Assembly (NCBI RefSeq): GCF_000219585.1
Contig: NC_015731.1
Span: 1,364,001-1,428,000, forward strand
Source: Nitrosomonas sp. Is79A3
GTDB taxonomy: Bacteria; Pseudomonadota; Gammaproteobacteria; Burkholderiales; Nitrosomonadaceae
Direction of reading: 5' to 3'
DNA: 64,000 nt
Part shown: positions 47,673-57,462 of the stretch, piece by piece
Numbering within the stretch: position 1 is the first letter of the stretch
Layout of the letters: every line of letters begins with the position of its first letter
Position numbers and translations under genes: made by a program
Notes under the pieces: model-generated
What the model was told of the DNA's origin: nothing
Databases searched by the model: none
The model's input: the letters and a program-made list of their open reading frames with translations, nothing else

Positions 47673-47814
47673 GTTTTTTCGGCGCAGTCGCCTTGGAGTT
47701 CTGTTAATAACTGTACGAAAGATAACAATAAATCTGCCGTTGAATTGTACCATATGGATTTCCTCAGTTATTGAATAGATAAAAAGCGATTACAAAAATG
47801 ATAGTCAAACTAAC

Positions 47815-50424
47815 ATGGTAAACAGAGAAAACATGGATTTAAGAAACAAATTAGTTTTTCTTAAAAAGATTTGGTTTGTGATAGCCATGTTCTTGTTACT
47901 TTATGTTTCCTTTTATTTCTATGTCAATTCTGAGAGGTTGGTTGATCGTGCGAATAATCAGCGTCTTATCTCCTTTCAATTGACAGATGAATTGCGTCGC
48001 ACCTCAGATGATTTGACTCGGATGGCTAGAACATATGTTGCGACAAGTGACTTACGTTTTAAAGGGTACTTTCAGGACATACTGGATATACGTGATGGTA
48101 AACAACCTAGGCCAGCAGAGTATTCGTTTATTTACTGGGACCTGGTAACAGCAAATAGCCAATTGCGACGTGTTGAAAATGGACAAGCAATCTCATTATT
48201 GGATCTTATGCGACAGACAAGTTTTGTTGACAATGAGTTTGAAAAAATGCATGAAGCCAAGATCCATTCGGATAACTTAGCTGAATTAGAACTTAATGCC
48301 ATGAGATTGATTGAGACCGCTAGTTATTCTGATATGGAATTCGCTCGGGCCAAAGCGATGCAAATGCTGCATGACGAAAATTATCATCAAGTCAAAGCAA
48401 TGATCATGGCACCTATCAACGAATCTTATAAATTAGTAAGAATACGTACACAAACTGCCATCGATTCTGCAAGAGATAATGCCTTAATATTTCGGATCAT
48501 ATTTATTACAGTTACTCTAAGCACAACTATCATTCTCTGGCGATTCTATGTGTCACTGTCGATAACATTGGGGAGTTCCGCAAAAGAAATTCATGCGTTA
48601 ATACGCAGAATTGGTCAAGGTGATTTTAATACTAGCATACCAGTCTTATCTGGCATGGAAAATAGCGTACTCGCAGATTTACTAGATATGCAAAGAAAGC
48701 TGTATATCCATGAGAATGAACGAAAAGAAGCTGAAGAAAAATTATGTATTGCTGCAATTTGTTTTGAATCTCAAGAAGCAATGATGATTACTGATGTCAG
48801 AAGTAATATTCTACGTGTTAATCAGGCATTTACAAAAAGTACAGGTTACACTTCTGAAGAAGTTATCGGTAAAACTCCACGCATTCTCCAATCTGGCCGC
48901 CACAACAATGATTTTTATCGTGAAATGTGGAAGGTCATCAAAAGAACTGGTGGCTGGCAGGGAGAAATTTGGGATCGACGCAAGAATGGTGAAGTTTATC
49001 CAAAATGGCTAACAATTTCTGCAGTAAAAGGAAGTGACGGAGCTGTTACTCACTACGTCGCTATGCATTCTGATATTACTGAACATAAAAATGCAGAAAA
49101 AAAGATCCAGAAGCTGGCTTTTTTTGATCAACTAACGGACTTACCTAATCGATTTCTTCTGAATGAACGTATAACTCAGGCCATGTTAGCAAATATTCGT
49201 AGTAACAATCATGGTGCATTATTATTTATTGATCTCGATAATTTCAAATCACTCAATGATACACTTGGCCATAATAAGGGCGATCTGCTTCTAAAGCAGG
49301 TTGCGCAGCGTCTCATTACATGTGTTCGCGCTGGAGATACTGTAGCGCGTCTTGGAGGAGATGAATTTATTATGTTGCTAACGAATCTGAATGAGAATGA
49401 AAGTGATTCTGCAATTCATGTCGGTAATGTTTGTAAAAAAATTCTTACAACGCTGAATCAAACATATCAGCTCGATACTATTTCACACCATAGCACTGCA
49501 AGTATTGGCGTAACCTTGTTTAATGGCCTTCAGTCTTCTATTGAGGACCTCATGAAACAAGCTGATCTTGCCATGTACAAATCAAAGGAAATGGGGCGCA
49601 ACACTTTCCATTTCTTTGATCAGGAGATGGAGGCTATCGCGTTAAAACGAGCCACATTTGAGAAAGATTTCCAGGAAGGAATTAATAAGAATCAGTTCTT
49701 ACTTTATTACCAGGCTCAGATGAATAGCGATATGTTTCTGTTGGGAGCCGAAGCATTAGTGCGTTGGCAGCATCCCAAATACGGCATAGTATCACCTGCT
49801 GAATTTATTCCGCTGGCCGAAGAGACCGGATTGATTCTGCCTTTGGGGCATCGGGTATTAGAAACCGCCTGCTATCAACTGAGCACATGGGCAAACCAAC
49901 CTAAGATGGCCCATCTCACCATTTCAGTGAATGTCAGCGCACGCCAGTTCCATCAGGAAGACTTCGTGGGTCAGGTTCTTGCAATACTAAAGAATACTGG
50001 CGCCAATCCGCGACGACTAAAATTAGAACTGACCGAAAGTTTGTTGATTTCTAATGTAGACGAAATTATTAAGAAGATGTTTGCATTGAGAGCCGAAGGT
50101 GTGGGTTTCTCGCTGGATGATTTCGGCACCGGATTTTCCTCTCTATCTTACTTGAAGCGTCTGCCACTGGATCAGTTGAAGATCGACCGATCTTTTGTGC
50201 GCGATGTTTTGACAGACCATAATGACGCTTCTATTGCAAAAGCTATCATTGTATTAGCGCAGAACCTTGATCTTAGCGTAATTGCTGAGGGCGTGGAAAC
50301 TGAAGCTCAGCGCGATTTTCTTGCAAAATCGGGCTGCCATGCTTATCAAGGGTATTTATTTGGTAAACCATTGCCAATTGAGAGTTTTGAGCAGCTTTTG
50401 CAGAAAAAGAATATACATGTTTAA
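47815..50424 (+). CDS. Membrane PAS-GGDEF-EAL c-di-GMP turnover protein
   Basis: The 869-residue protein has an N-terminal TM helix (about 19-37), a ~185-residue periplasmic sensor, a second TM (224-244), a HAMP-like segment, a PAS domain (about 312-425), a GGDEF domain and an EAL domain. GGDEF is intact at 514-518 (ARLGGDEFIMLL) and EAL at 646-648 (GAEALVRWQHP); later EAL residues (NVSARQF, LDDFGTGFSSL, IAEGVETEAQ) are also present. It could make and degrade c-di-GMP, and the signal is unknown. It is the paralogue of the broken gene at 2-1905. A second ATG at 47833 is an alternative start. It begins 142 bases after the intron-like RNA. Confidence 0.92.
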   Translation: MVNRENMDLRNKLVFLKKIWFVIAMFLLLYVSFYFYVNSERLVDRANNQRLISFQLTDELRRTSDDLTRMARTYVATSDLRFKGYFQDILDIRDGKQPRPAEYSFIYWDLVTANSQLRRVENGQAISLLDLMRQTSFVDNEFEKMHEAKIHSDNLAELELNAMRLIETASYSDMEFARAKAMQMLHDENYHQVKAMIMAPINESYKLVRIRTQTAIDSARDNALIFRIIFITVTLSTTIILWRFYVSLSITLGSSAKEIHALIRRIGQGDFNTSIPVLSGMENSVLADLLDMQRKLYIHENERKEAEEKLCIAAICFESQEAMMITDVRSNILRVNQAFTKSTGYTSEEVIGKTPRILQSGRHNNDFYREMWKVIKRTGGWQGEIWDRRKNGEVYPKWLTISAVKGSDGAVTHYVAMHSDITEHKNAEKKIQKLAFFDQLTDLPNRFLLNERITQAMLANIRSNNHGALLFIDLDNFKSLNDTLGHNKGDLLLKQVAQRLITCVRAGDTVARLGGDEFIMLLTNLNENESDSAIHVGNVCKKILTTLNQTYQLDTISHHSTASIGVTLFNGLQSSIEDLMKQADLAMYKSKEMGRNTFHFFDQEMEAIALKRATFEKDFQEGINKNQFLLYYQAQMNSDMFLLGAEALVRWQHPKYGIVSPAEFIPLAEETGLILPLGHRVLETACYQLSTWANQPKMAHLTISVNVSARQFHQEDFVGQVLAILKNTGANPRRLKLELTESLLISNVDEIIKKMFALRAEGVGFSLDDFGTGFSSLSYLKRLPLDQLKIDRSFVRDVLTDHNDASIAKAIIVLAQNLDLSVIAEGVETEAQRDFLAKSGCHAYQGYLFGKPLPIESFEQLLQKKNIHV

Positions 50425-50587
50425 TTATTGCAATTATCTTTGCTCATTTCAATTTAGATAATATAACGTTTATGTTACATCGACATGAAAATAAAAAAAG
50501 TATTTTCGTGTGTATAACTTACTGTATCTTAAGTAACTATTGAGTATAATTTTAGCATAAGACTTGCTGATTGCAAGCCAGATAGAA

Positions 50588-50610
50588 ACGGGAGCCGAGG
50601 CTCCCGTTTT
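50588..50610. terminator. Bidirectional terminator
   Basis: ACGGGAGCC-GA-GGCTCCCGT followed by TTT on the plus strand, and by T-rich sequence (TTTC) on the minus strand. It serves the PhoX-like gene ending at 50641 and probably the convergent GGDEF/EAL gene. Confidence 0.85.
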
Positions 50611-50640
50611 GGCATAGTTCTAAGTAATTGAATTACTTAT

Positions 50641-52032
50641 TTAGCGGAATTTTCTGCGGCGAGCAGAAACACCAATCAAACCTAAACCGGCCAAGAGCAT
50701 GGCGTAGGTTTCGGGCTCAGGAACGGAGATCATGATTGTACGGTCATCACCACTCAGGGGATGCTGAACATTGACATAGGCTACGTTAGGGTTGAATTTG
50801 TCAAAATAAAGCCCCGTTGGTTCAGCACCCAAGGTGGACATGGAAGCCCAACGGCCGATTGATTCGGCTACGCCATCATTATTGGCATCCGTGGCAAACC
50901 AAATGTCGGCTTGACCGCCAGGTTGGTCCTCAACGATGTATATGTTACCCTCAGCATCAATAGCCAGATTGTCTGGATTATGAAATGTTCCCCCTACGCC
51001 GAGACCTGTGGCTTGATCGAGAGTCGATGAATTGACAAATAAACTCGCGGTGTTGCTACCAAGATTAAAGGAATAAATTTCGTCCGTGGTAGTCGTTGCA
51101 ACGTACAAGATCTGGTCACCATTAGCCAGTGTTTCTATCTCCAGATCTTCCGGACGCTGGTAGTCGGTTCCTAAAGCATTGTCGGCAGACAAGCGGCCAT
51201 CAATGCTGCCGTCGCTGTTGAGAACGGAAACGCCTGCTAACGCGCCGCCGTTGGCATCGGTGATCGGAGTCCAGGTGATAGCGCCTGTCGCATTGGCATT
51301 ACCACCACCGTTGACCTGCATCACGAAAGTTTGACCGGCGGCAAAATAATCGTCGCCGTTGGTTGCATTCGGATTGGCTGAGACGTACTTGTAGATGCCG
51401 CCGCCGTTTACCTCGTCGATGAAGTAAAAGTTATTGTTAGTGTCGAACGCCAGGCCTTCGTGTGATACATGCGGAATGACAGAGCGTTGCACGAAATTTG
51501 AATCGCCTGTGCCTGTTGCAGTAACAGGATTGGTCAGTTCGAACAGACGGCCTTTAGTGCTGCCAGCACCCCACGATTCCTCGGCTGTCAGGAGACTGCC
51601 CCAGGGTGTCCAGCGAGAGGCATCTCCTGAAACGAAATCTTGTGTACCCGGTGCAACGAGGGTTACGGTGCGAGTATTATAATCGGGATTCAGCAAATCA
51701 ATGCGCTGAACACCTGCAGTGCCTGTTTCAAATGGCATAAACAGGTAACGGCCTGCATCGGCTCCGGTCTCGTTAGCAGCAATCATGTCCCAGTTGCCGC
51801 TATTGGCTTGACCTTGGGTCAACTGGTTGGTGCGATTGGCGATGGATACTTGCGTCCAACTTGGATTAGCGAGTTGAAATGGACTGGATTCCGGTAAAGA
51901 ACCAGCAGCAACGTTGCTAGATAAGGCAGTAAAATTATCAAACCCGGTGCTCGCAGCAGTGGCTTGCATGGTTCCGGACATGGTTATGAGCGCGCCGGAA
52001 ACGAGAAAAGCGAGTGTTTTTTTCTTGAACAT
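50641..52032 (-). CDS. PhoX-like (DUF839) PEP-CTERM protein
   Basis: The 463-residue protein has a signal peptide (KKKTLAFLVSGALITMSG, cleavage around ATAAS) and a DUF839/PhoX-type beta-propeller body with WGSLLTAEESWG, HVSHEGLAFDTNNNFYFID and GIYKYVSAN. PhoX enzymes are calcium/iron-dependent phosphatases, but substrate residues were not checked. The C-terminus is VPEPETYAMLLAGLGLIG followed by VSARRRKFR, a PEP-CTERM sorting signal like the one in the 17737-18357 gene. ATG 52032 is chosen because AGGAGATTCAT precedes it; a longer frame to 52161 has no good start signal. Confidence 0.88.
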   Translation of the reverse strand: MFKKKTLAFLVSGALITMSGTMQATAASTGFDNFTALSSNVAAGSLPESSPFQLANPSWTQVSIANRTNQLTQGQANSGNWDMIAANETGADAGRYLFMPFETGTAGVQRIDLLNPDYNTRTVTLVAPGTQDFVSGDASRWTPWGSLLTAEESWGAGSTKGRLFELTNPVTATGTGDSNFVQRSVIPHVSHEGLAFDTNNNFYFIDEVNGGGIYKYVSANPNATNGDDYFAAGQTFVMQVNGGGNANATGAITWTPITDANGGALAGVSVLNSDGSIDGRLSADNALGTDYQRPEDLEIETLANGDQILYVATTTTDEIYSFNLGSNTASLFVNSSTLDQATGLGVGGTFHNPDNLAIDAEGNIYIVEDQPGGQADIWFATDANNDGVAESIGRWASMSTLGAEPTGLYFDKFNPNVAYVNVQHPLSGDDRTIMISVPEPETYAMLLAGLGLIGVSARRRKFR

Positions 52033-52412
52033 ATGAATCTCCTGAAAGTAATGCACAAAGATTGCTTTTATACGATGGTATGTACAGGCAGTCTGGCTAT
52101 CTGCAGTCATAAATTTCTTCTGGTTACCCTTGCAGATCCTGGATTTTCCGGTTCCCGGCATACAACCGAGTATGGCTTTACAGTACGGGAATGATTATAG
52201 AAGCCGAATATGACGGCTCTATTGCAGCGCTATTACGTGTCTATCTGAAAATATGAATCGGATGATAAGGTGGAAAGAAACGCAGGCAGACCAGCGCAAA
52301 TTTCCGCGCTACTCACTGATAAGGATAATGTAGGATTGAAAAAATGCGATAATTTCTTCTTCACATTAACTCAATCAAAATGCCTGGGCTAACAGTAATA
52401 AAAGGAAAAGTA
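52033..52412. promoter_or_regulatory. Divergent promoter region, PhoX-like gene and lipoprotein gene
   Basis: This 380-base stretch separates the two divergent genes. The leader of the PhoX-like gene is long (over 100 bases on the minus strand) and contains an uncharacterised repeat of CCGG-type sequence (ATGCCGGGAACCGG). No known riboswitch is recognised. Confidence 0.35.
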
Positions 52413-52862
52413 ATGAGACTGGTTTTTTTGATACTTTTGGTGATTGGTTTACCCGGTTGCAACTCAATCACAGCGGGTGATCAAAGTCCATTTTTTGACG
52501 TCAAATTGATCGGGGTGTGGAAAGGCGAATATACCGAAGAAGGTGGCACGATAAAAAGCTGGACGCAAACGAGAAATGCTGATGGCACGTATATGATTGA
52601 ATTCAGTTTTACAGAACCGGATGATACGGTAAAGAGTTTTACGGAATCAGGCCGCTGGTGGGTCCAGAATGCTTTGTTTTATGAAATAGCTTTGCCGGAC
52701 ATGGCGCAGCCTGATAAATATAGATATTCTTTTAAAGAGAAAGAATGCGTCAGTTTTGTGCTCGTTGAAAGTAATGGATTAACTGAGGGAACAAATGGAT
52801 ATGCATTCAAAGAATGCCTTGCAGCGGATTCCCCGCCTGCAAGTTTTGGCGGATCAATTTAA
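52413..52862 (+). CDS. Lipoprotein of unknown function
   Basis: The 149-residue protein has a lipoprotein signal: LVFLILLVIGLPGC, with the lipobox LPGC placing the acylated Cys at residue 16. The body is mostly beta and contains GVWKGEYTEEGGTIKSWTQT, a pattern seen in small lipocalin-like or DUF-type lipoproteins. ATG 52413 (MRLVFLIL) is chosen because AAAGGAAAAGTA precedes it; the longer 52380 start would place the hydrophobic region too far inside. Confidence 0.75.
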   Translation: MRLVFLILLVIGLPGCNSITAGDQSPFFDVKLIGVWKGEYTEEGGTIKSWTQTRNADGTYMIEFSFTEPDDTVKSFTESGRWWVQNALFYEIALPDMAQPDKYRYSFKEKECVSFVLVESNGLTEGTNGYAFKECLAADSPPASFGGSI

Positions 52863-52965
52863 ATTTTTGATTTGGCTGTCGTGCCTGTTGTAAGTAGCTT
52901 CTTGTAAGAATCAACTCAACACTTTAGCACCCGTTTGGGTGCAATCACCACATCGATAAAAATTC

Positions 52966-54084
52966 ATGGCCGACTATTTAGAAAGTGTAGAAAAAATCGC
53001 GACAGAGATAGTAGCGAAGAACGCAACCGAGGTAGATCAAACAGGCGCATTTCCGCAGGCGGCGATCGATGCTTTGCGTGATACCGGTATGCTGGGATTG
53101 ATCAGTGCAAAAAGCGTAGGCGGACTGGGACAAGGTCCGCGCGCTGCCGCGCTGGTGGTTGAGTGTCTCGCACGGGAATGCGCATCGACGGCAATGGTAA
53201 CCTGTATGCATTATACGGCAACTGCTGTCATAGAAAAGTATGGTGCTGAAGCGGTACGCAAGCAGCTCGCGCAAGGCAATCATCTGGCTACATTGGCATT
53301 TTCCGAAGCGGGATCGCGTAGCCACTTTTGGGCGCCGGTGAGCACAGCAAGGCGTGATCAGAACGGGATCTGTTTAAACGCAAGAAAGAATTGGGTGACG
53401 TCGGCGCACCATGCGACTTTGTATGTATGGTCGAGCAAACCCATCGCCGCCGAAGGCGCCAGTACCCTTTGGCTGGTGCCGAGTGACAGCAGCGGGATTT
53501 CGATAGCGGGTGGTTTTGATGGTCTCGGTCTACGTGGTAATGATTCCACTCCGGTTACTGCAGAAAATGTTTTAATCCCAGTCCATGCCATGCTGGGCGG
53601 GGATGGCCAGGGTCTTGCGATTATGCTCGAGACGGTGCTGCCATTGTTCAATGTGCTAACAGCCGCCACTGGAATCGGATTGATGGAGGGTGCGACGGCG
53701 GCTGCGTGTAATCACGTGATGGGGACGCGCTATGAATATCTTGATTCGTCATTGTCTGAGCTGCCGACTATCCGGGCGTATCTTGCGCGGATGCGGATTG
53801 CTACCGACCAGGCGCGCTGTCTGTGGCTCGATACGCTGCATGCGTTGGAGACAAATCGCGAAGATGTGATGTTGCGCGTATTGGAATGCAAAGCCGCTTC
53901 CGGCGAATCCGCTACTCAGGTATTGGATACGGCGATGCGTGTTTGCGGTGGTGCCTCGTTTCGACGTGAAGTTGGTGTGGAACGCCGGTTTCGCGATGCG
54001 CGCGCCGGTACCGTGATGGCACCGACAACCGATCAATTGTATGATTTCATCGGCAAGGCTATCTGCGGTCTGCCGGTATTTTGA
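52966..54084 (+). CDS. Acyl-CoA-dehydrogenase-like flavoprotein
   Basis: The 372-residue protein has the acyl-CoA dehydrogenase fold: N-terminal helical part (to about 110), a middle beta domain (LAFSEAGSRSHFWAPVSTA to about 215, with WVTSAHHATLYVWSS) and a C-terminal helical domain ending in GGASFRREVGVERRFRDAR and APTTDQLYDFIG. These are FAD-binding regions in the family. It lacks an obvious catalytic Glu in the usual position, as do the monooxygenase members such as DszC-type enzymes. It opens a three-gene operon: an 11-base gap precedes the next gene. Confidence 0.85.
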   Translation: MADYLESVEKIATEIVAKNATEVDQTGAFPQAAIDALRDTGMLGLISAKSVGGLGQGPRAAALVVECLARECASTAMVTCMHYTATAVIEKYGAEAVRKQLAQGNHLATLAFSEAGSRSHFWAPVSTARRDQNGICLNARKNWVTSAHHATLYVWSSKPIAAEGASTLWLVPSDSSGISIAGGFDGLGLRGNDSTPVTAENVLIPVHAMLGGDGQGLAIMLETVLPLFNVLTAATGIGLMEGATAAACNHVMGTRYEYLDSSLSELPTIRAYLARMRIATDQARCLWLDTLHALETNREDVMLRVLECKAASGESATQVLDTAMRVCGGASFRREVGVERRFRDARAGTVMAPTTDQLYDFIGKAICGLPVF

Positions 54085-54095
54085 GAGAACACAGC

Positions 54096-54950
54096 ATGTC
54101 AGCGACTTTATTACTGGGAGCAGTTGCATACGACCCGAAGGTTGTCACCATTTGGGATGGTTTTCAAAAGTGGTTTGCGCAGCATAATTTTGATTTTGAT
54201 TACATTCTGTATTCAAACTATGAACGGCAAGTGGAAGGGCATTTTGCCGGGCATTTTCACGTTGCATGGAATTCTCCGCTGGCATGGTTGCAGACCGAAC
54301 GCATTGCTGTTCAAACCGGTCGCACAGTCAAAGCAATTGCCATGCGCGATAGCGATTGCGATCTCACCAGTGTGATCATTGTGCGTAATGATTCGCCGAT
54401 CCGGTCGATTGAGGATTTGCGGGGCAAGACCGTTGCCGTGGGTGCCTCCGACTCACCGCAGGCGACATTGATCCCGCTATTGCATTTGGCAGAGGCGGGT
54501 CTTGAGCCGGAAAAAGATTTTGCGGTGCGCCTGTTTGATGTGCTGGTTGGTAAACACGGCGACCATATTGGGGGTGAACGTCATGCCGCCAAAGCATTAA
54601 TTGAGGGAGCAGTCGATGCGGCCTGTATGATCGACGGCAATCATTTGTTATTTTCCCGCGAAGGTACGCTGCCATCGAATAGCACACGCATTCTTGCACA
54701 GACTGGTGAATATGATCATTGCAATTTTACCGTGCTGGATGATGCGCCCGAAGCGGCTGTGGCGCAATTTTGTACTCTCTTGATGTCAATGTCGTACGAT
54801 GATCCGCAAGTCAGGCCTTTGCTGGATCTCGAAGGATTGAAACAATGGAGGCCGGGACGCACTGAGAAATATGCATTATTGGCCAGAGCTGCCAATCGAT
54901 TCAAAACTATCGATGCATTTGTTGCTAGCGTAAGCAAGTCTTGCCCATGA
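54096..54950 (+). CDS. Cytosolic PhnD/SsuA-like substrate-binding protein
   Basis: The 284-residue protein has the periplasmic-binding-protein fold of the PhnD (phosphonate/phosphate/phosphite) type: LLGAVAYDPKVVTIWDGFQK, AWNSPLAWLQTERIA, and DLRGKTVAVGASDSPQATLI. There is no signal peptide, so it acts in the cytoplasm and cannot be a conventional transporter component. It lies between a flavoprotein and a diiron-type gene in one operon. ATG 54096 (MSATLLLG) is preferred. It ends in an ATGA overlap with the following gene if that gene starts at 54947. Confidence 0.82.
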   Translation: MSATLLLGAVAYDPKVVTIWDGFQKWFAQHNFDFDYILYSNYERQVEGHFAGHFHVAWNSPLAWLQTERIAVQTGRTVKAIAMRDSDCDLTSVIIVRNDSPIRSIEDLRGKTVAVGASDSPQATLIPLLHLAEAGLEPEKDFAVRLFDVLVGKHGDHIGGERHAAKALIEGAVDAACMIDGNHLLFSREGTLPSNSTRILAQTGEYDHCNFTVLDDAPEAAVAQFCTLLMSMSYDDPQVRPLLDLEGLKQWRPGRTEKYALLARAANRFKTIDAFVASVSKSCP

Positions 54951-56146
54951 TCGAGGAGGGTATGTGCCGCGTCGAGCTCGGCGGGCTGGGGTTGGATCAG
55001 GGTGGGCATTTGTTGATAAAACGTGCATTGCGCACAGTGCCGGTGCATGCACCGGTTGCGGTGTATGGCAATGCACCGGAACTAGCCATTCATTTACGCG
55101 GCTGGTGCCGCGCGCAAGGTCACGACATCGAAATTTCACAAATCACAGGTGGTCCGGTCGCAGTGCTATACCGTGGCGGCGCTGAAGATGGGCGCTGGCG
55201 TGGTGCAGAGCCGACTGGTGAGGCCGCCACTCCGCAAATCCAAGCGCATGCCAACTGGGGTTTGGCAGGCCGAAGCGCGACGGTTGAAGCCGGTGCGCCG
55301 GCTTTTGATTTTCCCCTCGACAGGCGTGCGGAAGTCTGGGCGGAGGAAGCTGCGCGATTATATGCTCAGGCTGCTGCTGCGCAGTGGAATCCTGCTACAG
55401 CGATTCCGTGGGATGAGCCATTTGTGTTGCACGATGAAATTGAGGATGCAGTCGTGCAAGTGATGACGTACCTTATCGAGAACGAGACAGCGGCACTAGT
55501 TGTTCCAGCCAGATTTGCCGCGCAAATACACCCGCATTTCCGCGAAGTGATGCAGTTACTGGCGATCCAAGCGGCTGATGAAGCGCGTCACATCGAAGTA
55601 TTTACCCGGCGAGCGCTGTTGCGCAGATCGAAGCTGGGCTTATCCACGGCCGGTGGCCAGGCATCCCTTAAGACGTTGATTGATGAAACGGATTTTGCAT
55701 TATCGGCGATGCTACTCTCGGTGCTTGGCGAAGGCAGTTTTTTATCATTATTGCAGTTTCTGCATCAACACGCGCCAGACCCGGTGACAGGCGAGATAGC
55801 GCGGCTGGTTGCTCAGGACGAAGCCCGTCACGTTGCGTTTGGTGTTGCCCATCTTACGCAGCATGTGAAAGAAGATCCGGCATTGCTGGAACGCTTGGCA
55901 GCAGCCATTGAACGCCGTCATGATACGCTGGCTCATACTGCCGGTCTTAACGAAGAAGTATTTGATTCTCTAGTATTGTTAGCTGCCGGTTCATGGCAAC
56001 CCGAGGCGCTGCGTGCCGGCTGGGGAAAAGTGCAAATACTGATTGCCGATATGGGGCAGGGGCGTGTGCGGCGTTTGCGTAAGATTGGTTTTGATGGGCA
56101 GAGAGCGCAATCACTCTCTGCCTTGCATACGCGTAATTTTATGTAA
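54947..56146 (+). CDS. Diiron ferritin-like protein fused to TusA-like domain
   Basis: The protein (399 residues from 54947) has two parts. The N-terminal ~80 residues (VYGNAPELAIHLRGWCRAQG, HDIEISQI) look like a TusA/SirA-type beta-alpha domain with one cysteine. From about residue 130 the protein is all-helical with a ferritin-like diiron signature: Glu180 (ENETAAL), Glu212-x-x-His215 (DEARHIEV), Glu262 (LGEGSF) and Glu292-x-x-His295 (DEARHVAF). All six metal ligands of a typical diiron carboxylate protein are present. Its start is uncertain (ATG 54947 overlaps the previous stop as ATGA; ATG 54962 has GAGGAGG upstream). Confidence 0.82.
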   Translation: MIEEGMCRVELGGLGLDQGGHLLIKRALRTVPVHAPVAVYGNAPELAIHLRGWCRAQGHDIEISQITGGPVAVLYRGGAEDGRWRGAEPTGEAATPQIQAHANWGLAGRSATVEAGAPAFDFPLDRRAEVWAEEAARLYAQAAAAQWNPATAIPWDEPFVLHDEIEDAVVQVMTYLIENETAALVVPARFAAQIHPHFREVMQLLAIQAADEARHIEVFTRRALLRRSKLGLSTAGGQASLKTLIDETDFALSAMLLSVLGEGSFLSLLQFLHQHAPDPVTGEIARLVAQDEARHVAFGVAHLTQHVKEDPALLERLAAAIERRHDTLAHTAGLNEEVFDSLVLLAAGSWQPEALRAGWGKVQILIADMGQGRVRRLRKIGFDGQRAQSLSALHTRNFM

Positions 56147-56226
56147 TGATTTGAATAGATGCGTCTCTGTTATTGTATTGCAATGACGGCTAAGTAATCA
56201 CAGTCATGATGCAGAGAAAAAATCCA

Positions 56227-56589
56227 TTAGCGCATTTTTGCTTCAACGAAGGTTGTTTCCCGGTTGAAATCATCCCAAATATGGGTAGGCTTGACAATAG
56301 ATGTGGTTGGTACAAGGAATGTTGCGATATCGAAAGCGCCACTCAATGAACGGCCAACAGTATAGGCAATACCTTTAATGAATCCGACAGTCATTCCATG
56401 GACGACGCCATCTCTATTGCCGATGATCATTATCGTTTTAGGTATTTCAACGACCCCAGTCACAGCATTAGCAAGGCCAGTTCCCAGTTTCTCTAGAGCC
56501 TTATCAGGATATTCATCTGCAAGTGCTAAATTGGGAACTGCTAAAAATAGGACGGATAACATCAACAGTGCTTGAATCATTTTCTTCAT
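56227..56589 (-). CDS. Exosortase-associated protein (TIGR04073-like)
   Basis: The 120-residue protein has a signal peptide (MIQALLMLSVLFLAVPNLALA) and the pattern of the small exosortase-associated family: KLGTGLANAVTGVVEIPKTI, then GMTVGFIKGIAYTVGRSLSGAFDIATFLVPT. Such genes co-occur with PEP-CTERM/exosortase systems. No exosortase is in this window, though two PEP-CTERM proteins are. A role is not known. Confidence 0.82.
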   Translation of the reverse strand: MKKMIQALLMLSVLFLAVPNLALADEYPDKALEKLGTGLANAVTGVVEIPKTIMIIGNRDGVVHGMTVGFIKGIAYTVGRSLSGAFDIATFLVPTTSIVKPTHIWDDFNRETTFVEAKMR

Positions 56590-56649
56590 AGTAAATTCCT
56601 TAAGTAATTAATAAAGTGATTATTTTTACAGAAATATCGAGTAATTTCT

Positions 56650-57174
56650 TTATTTTCCGTTTCCCGGCTTAGCAGGTTGCTTCAGAATGCCGATAATTCG
56701 TTCTACTTCACGTTCGATCTTGTTTTCCGGGTAGTCCTTCTTCTGCAGTTCGGTTCTGATCCGATAGGCCATTTCCAGAATGAGCAAATCCATAGTGTTT
56801 TTCTCACCTCTTTGCGATGCTTCCTGGTATTCCACCTGGAACCGGCTGATGGCATTCATTATGGTATCGTTATTAAGATCCATACTGGATAAAGCGGAAT
56901 CCAGTTCATATTTCAAGTTGCTGGATAGTACGGGTTGCGATGATTGAGATGCTGAATCAGGCTGATAAGGCATATATTTCGGTATCAAAACCGATAGCAT
57001 AATTAACGCCACACCTGTGACCACAGTAATCACTACAAAAAACCAAACTTTATATTCCTTTCCGCGTAGTTTTATTATGTTAATACGCTGCGAACCAAGC
57101 CGAATTTGAACGGCTATTCCTGCAAGAAAGAGAATGGCACCAAGTGCCATGATAATAGGTACAATCGGATGCAC
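56650..57174 (-). CDS. Membrane protein with C-terminal helix, unknown
   Basis: The 174-residue protein has two membrane helices (about 5-25 and 44-66) and a soluble C-terminus with helical, charged sequence (EREVERIIGILKQ). It is not recognised. It follows the exosortase-associated gene by 60 bases on the same strand and may be cotranscribed. Confidence 0.6.
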   Translation of the reverse strand: MHPIVPIIMALGAILFLAGIAVQIRLGSQRINIIKLRGKEYKVWFFVVITVVTGVALIMLSVLIPKYMPYQPDSASQSSQPVLSSNLKYELDSALSSMDLNNDTIMNAISRFQVEYQEASQRGEKNTMDLLILEMAYRIRTELQKKDYPENKIEREVERIIGILKQPAKPGNGK

Positions 57175-57462
57175 AGTTTTACTCCTATGTTTTTATCTTA
57201 AAATCCAGTTGTAGTTTATGGGTAACCAAAATCTCAGCTGTTATCCTGAATAACATTGATTGCTGATGAATCACTGATCCTGTTCTACTGCATATTCTAG
57301 CTTAATATGATACTGAGTTATTGGCTGTTTGATAAGCCAGTCGATGAAGGTGCCTAGCGTATTGAATAATTTTCAGACTTTAGCCCAGAGATCGTAAGCA
57401 AAGTTAACATATACGGTGCCGCTTCTTCGTTGGCTTGTTATCCGGAACGAGTAACAAGCTAA
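57175..57462. other. Gene-free region, upstream part
   Basis: No gene is seen between the membrane-protein start at 57174 and the inverted-repeat element that begins at 57463. A small palindrome (CTTGTTA-N11-TAACAAG, about 57434-57458) lies at the junction. Confidence 0.4.

Noticed and set aside
47512..47778. An 88-codon frame within the intron-like region.
   Set aside because: It overlaps the conserved domain V/VI RNA sequence, has no recognisable protein motif and starts without a ribosome-binding site.
52033..52160. c-di-GMP or other riboswitch in the leader of the PhoX-like gene.
   Set aside because: The leader has CCGG-type repeats but none of the conserved bases of the GEMM class could be found.
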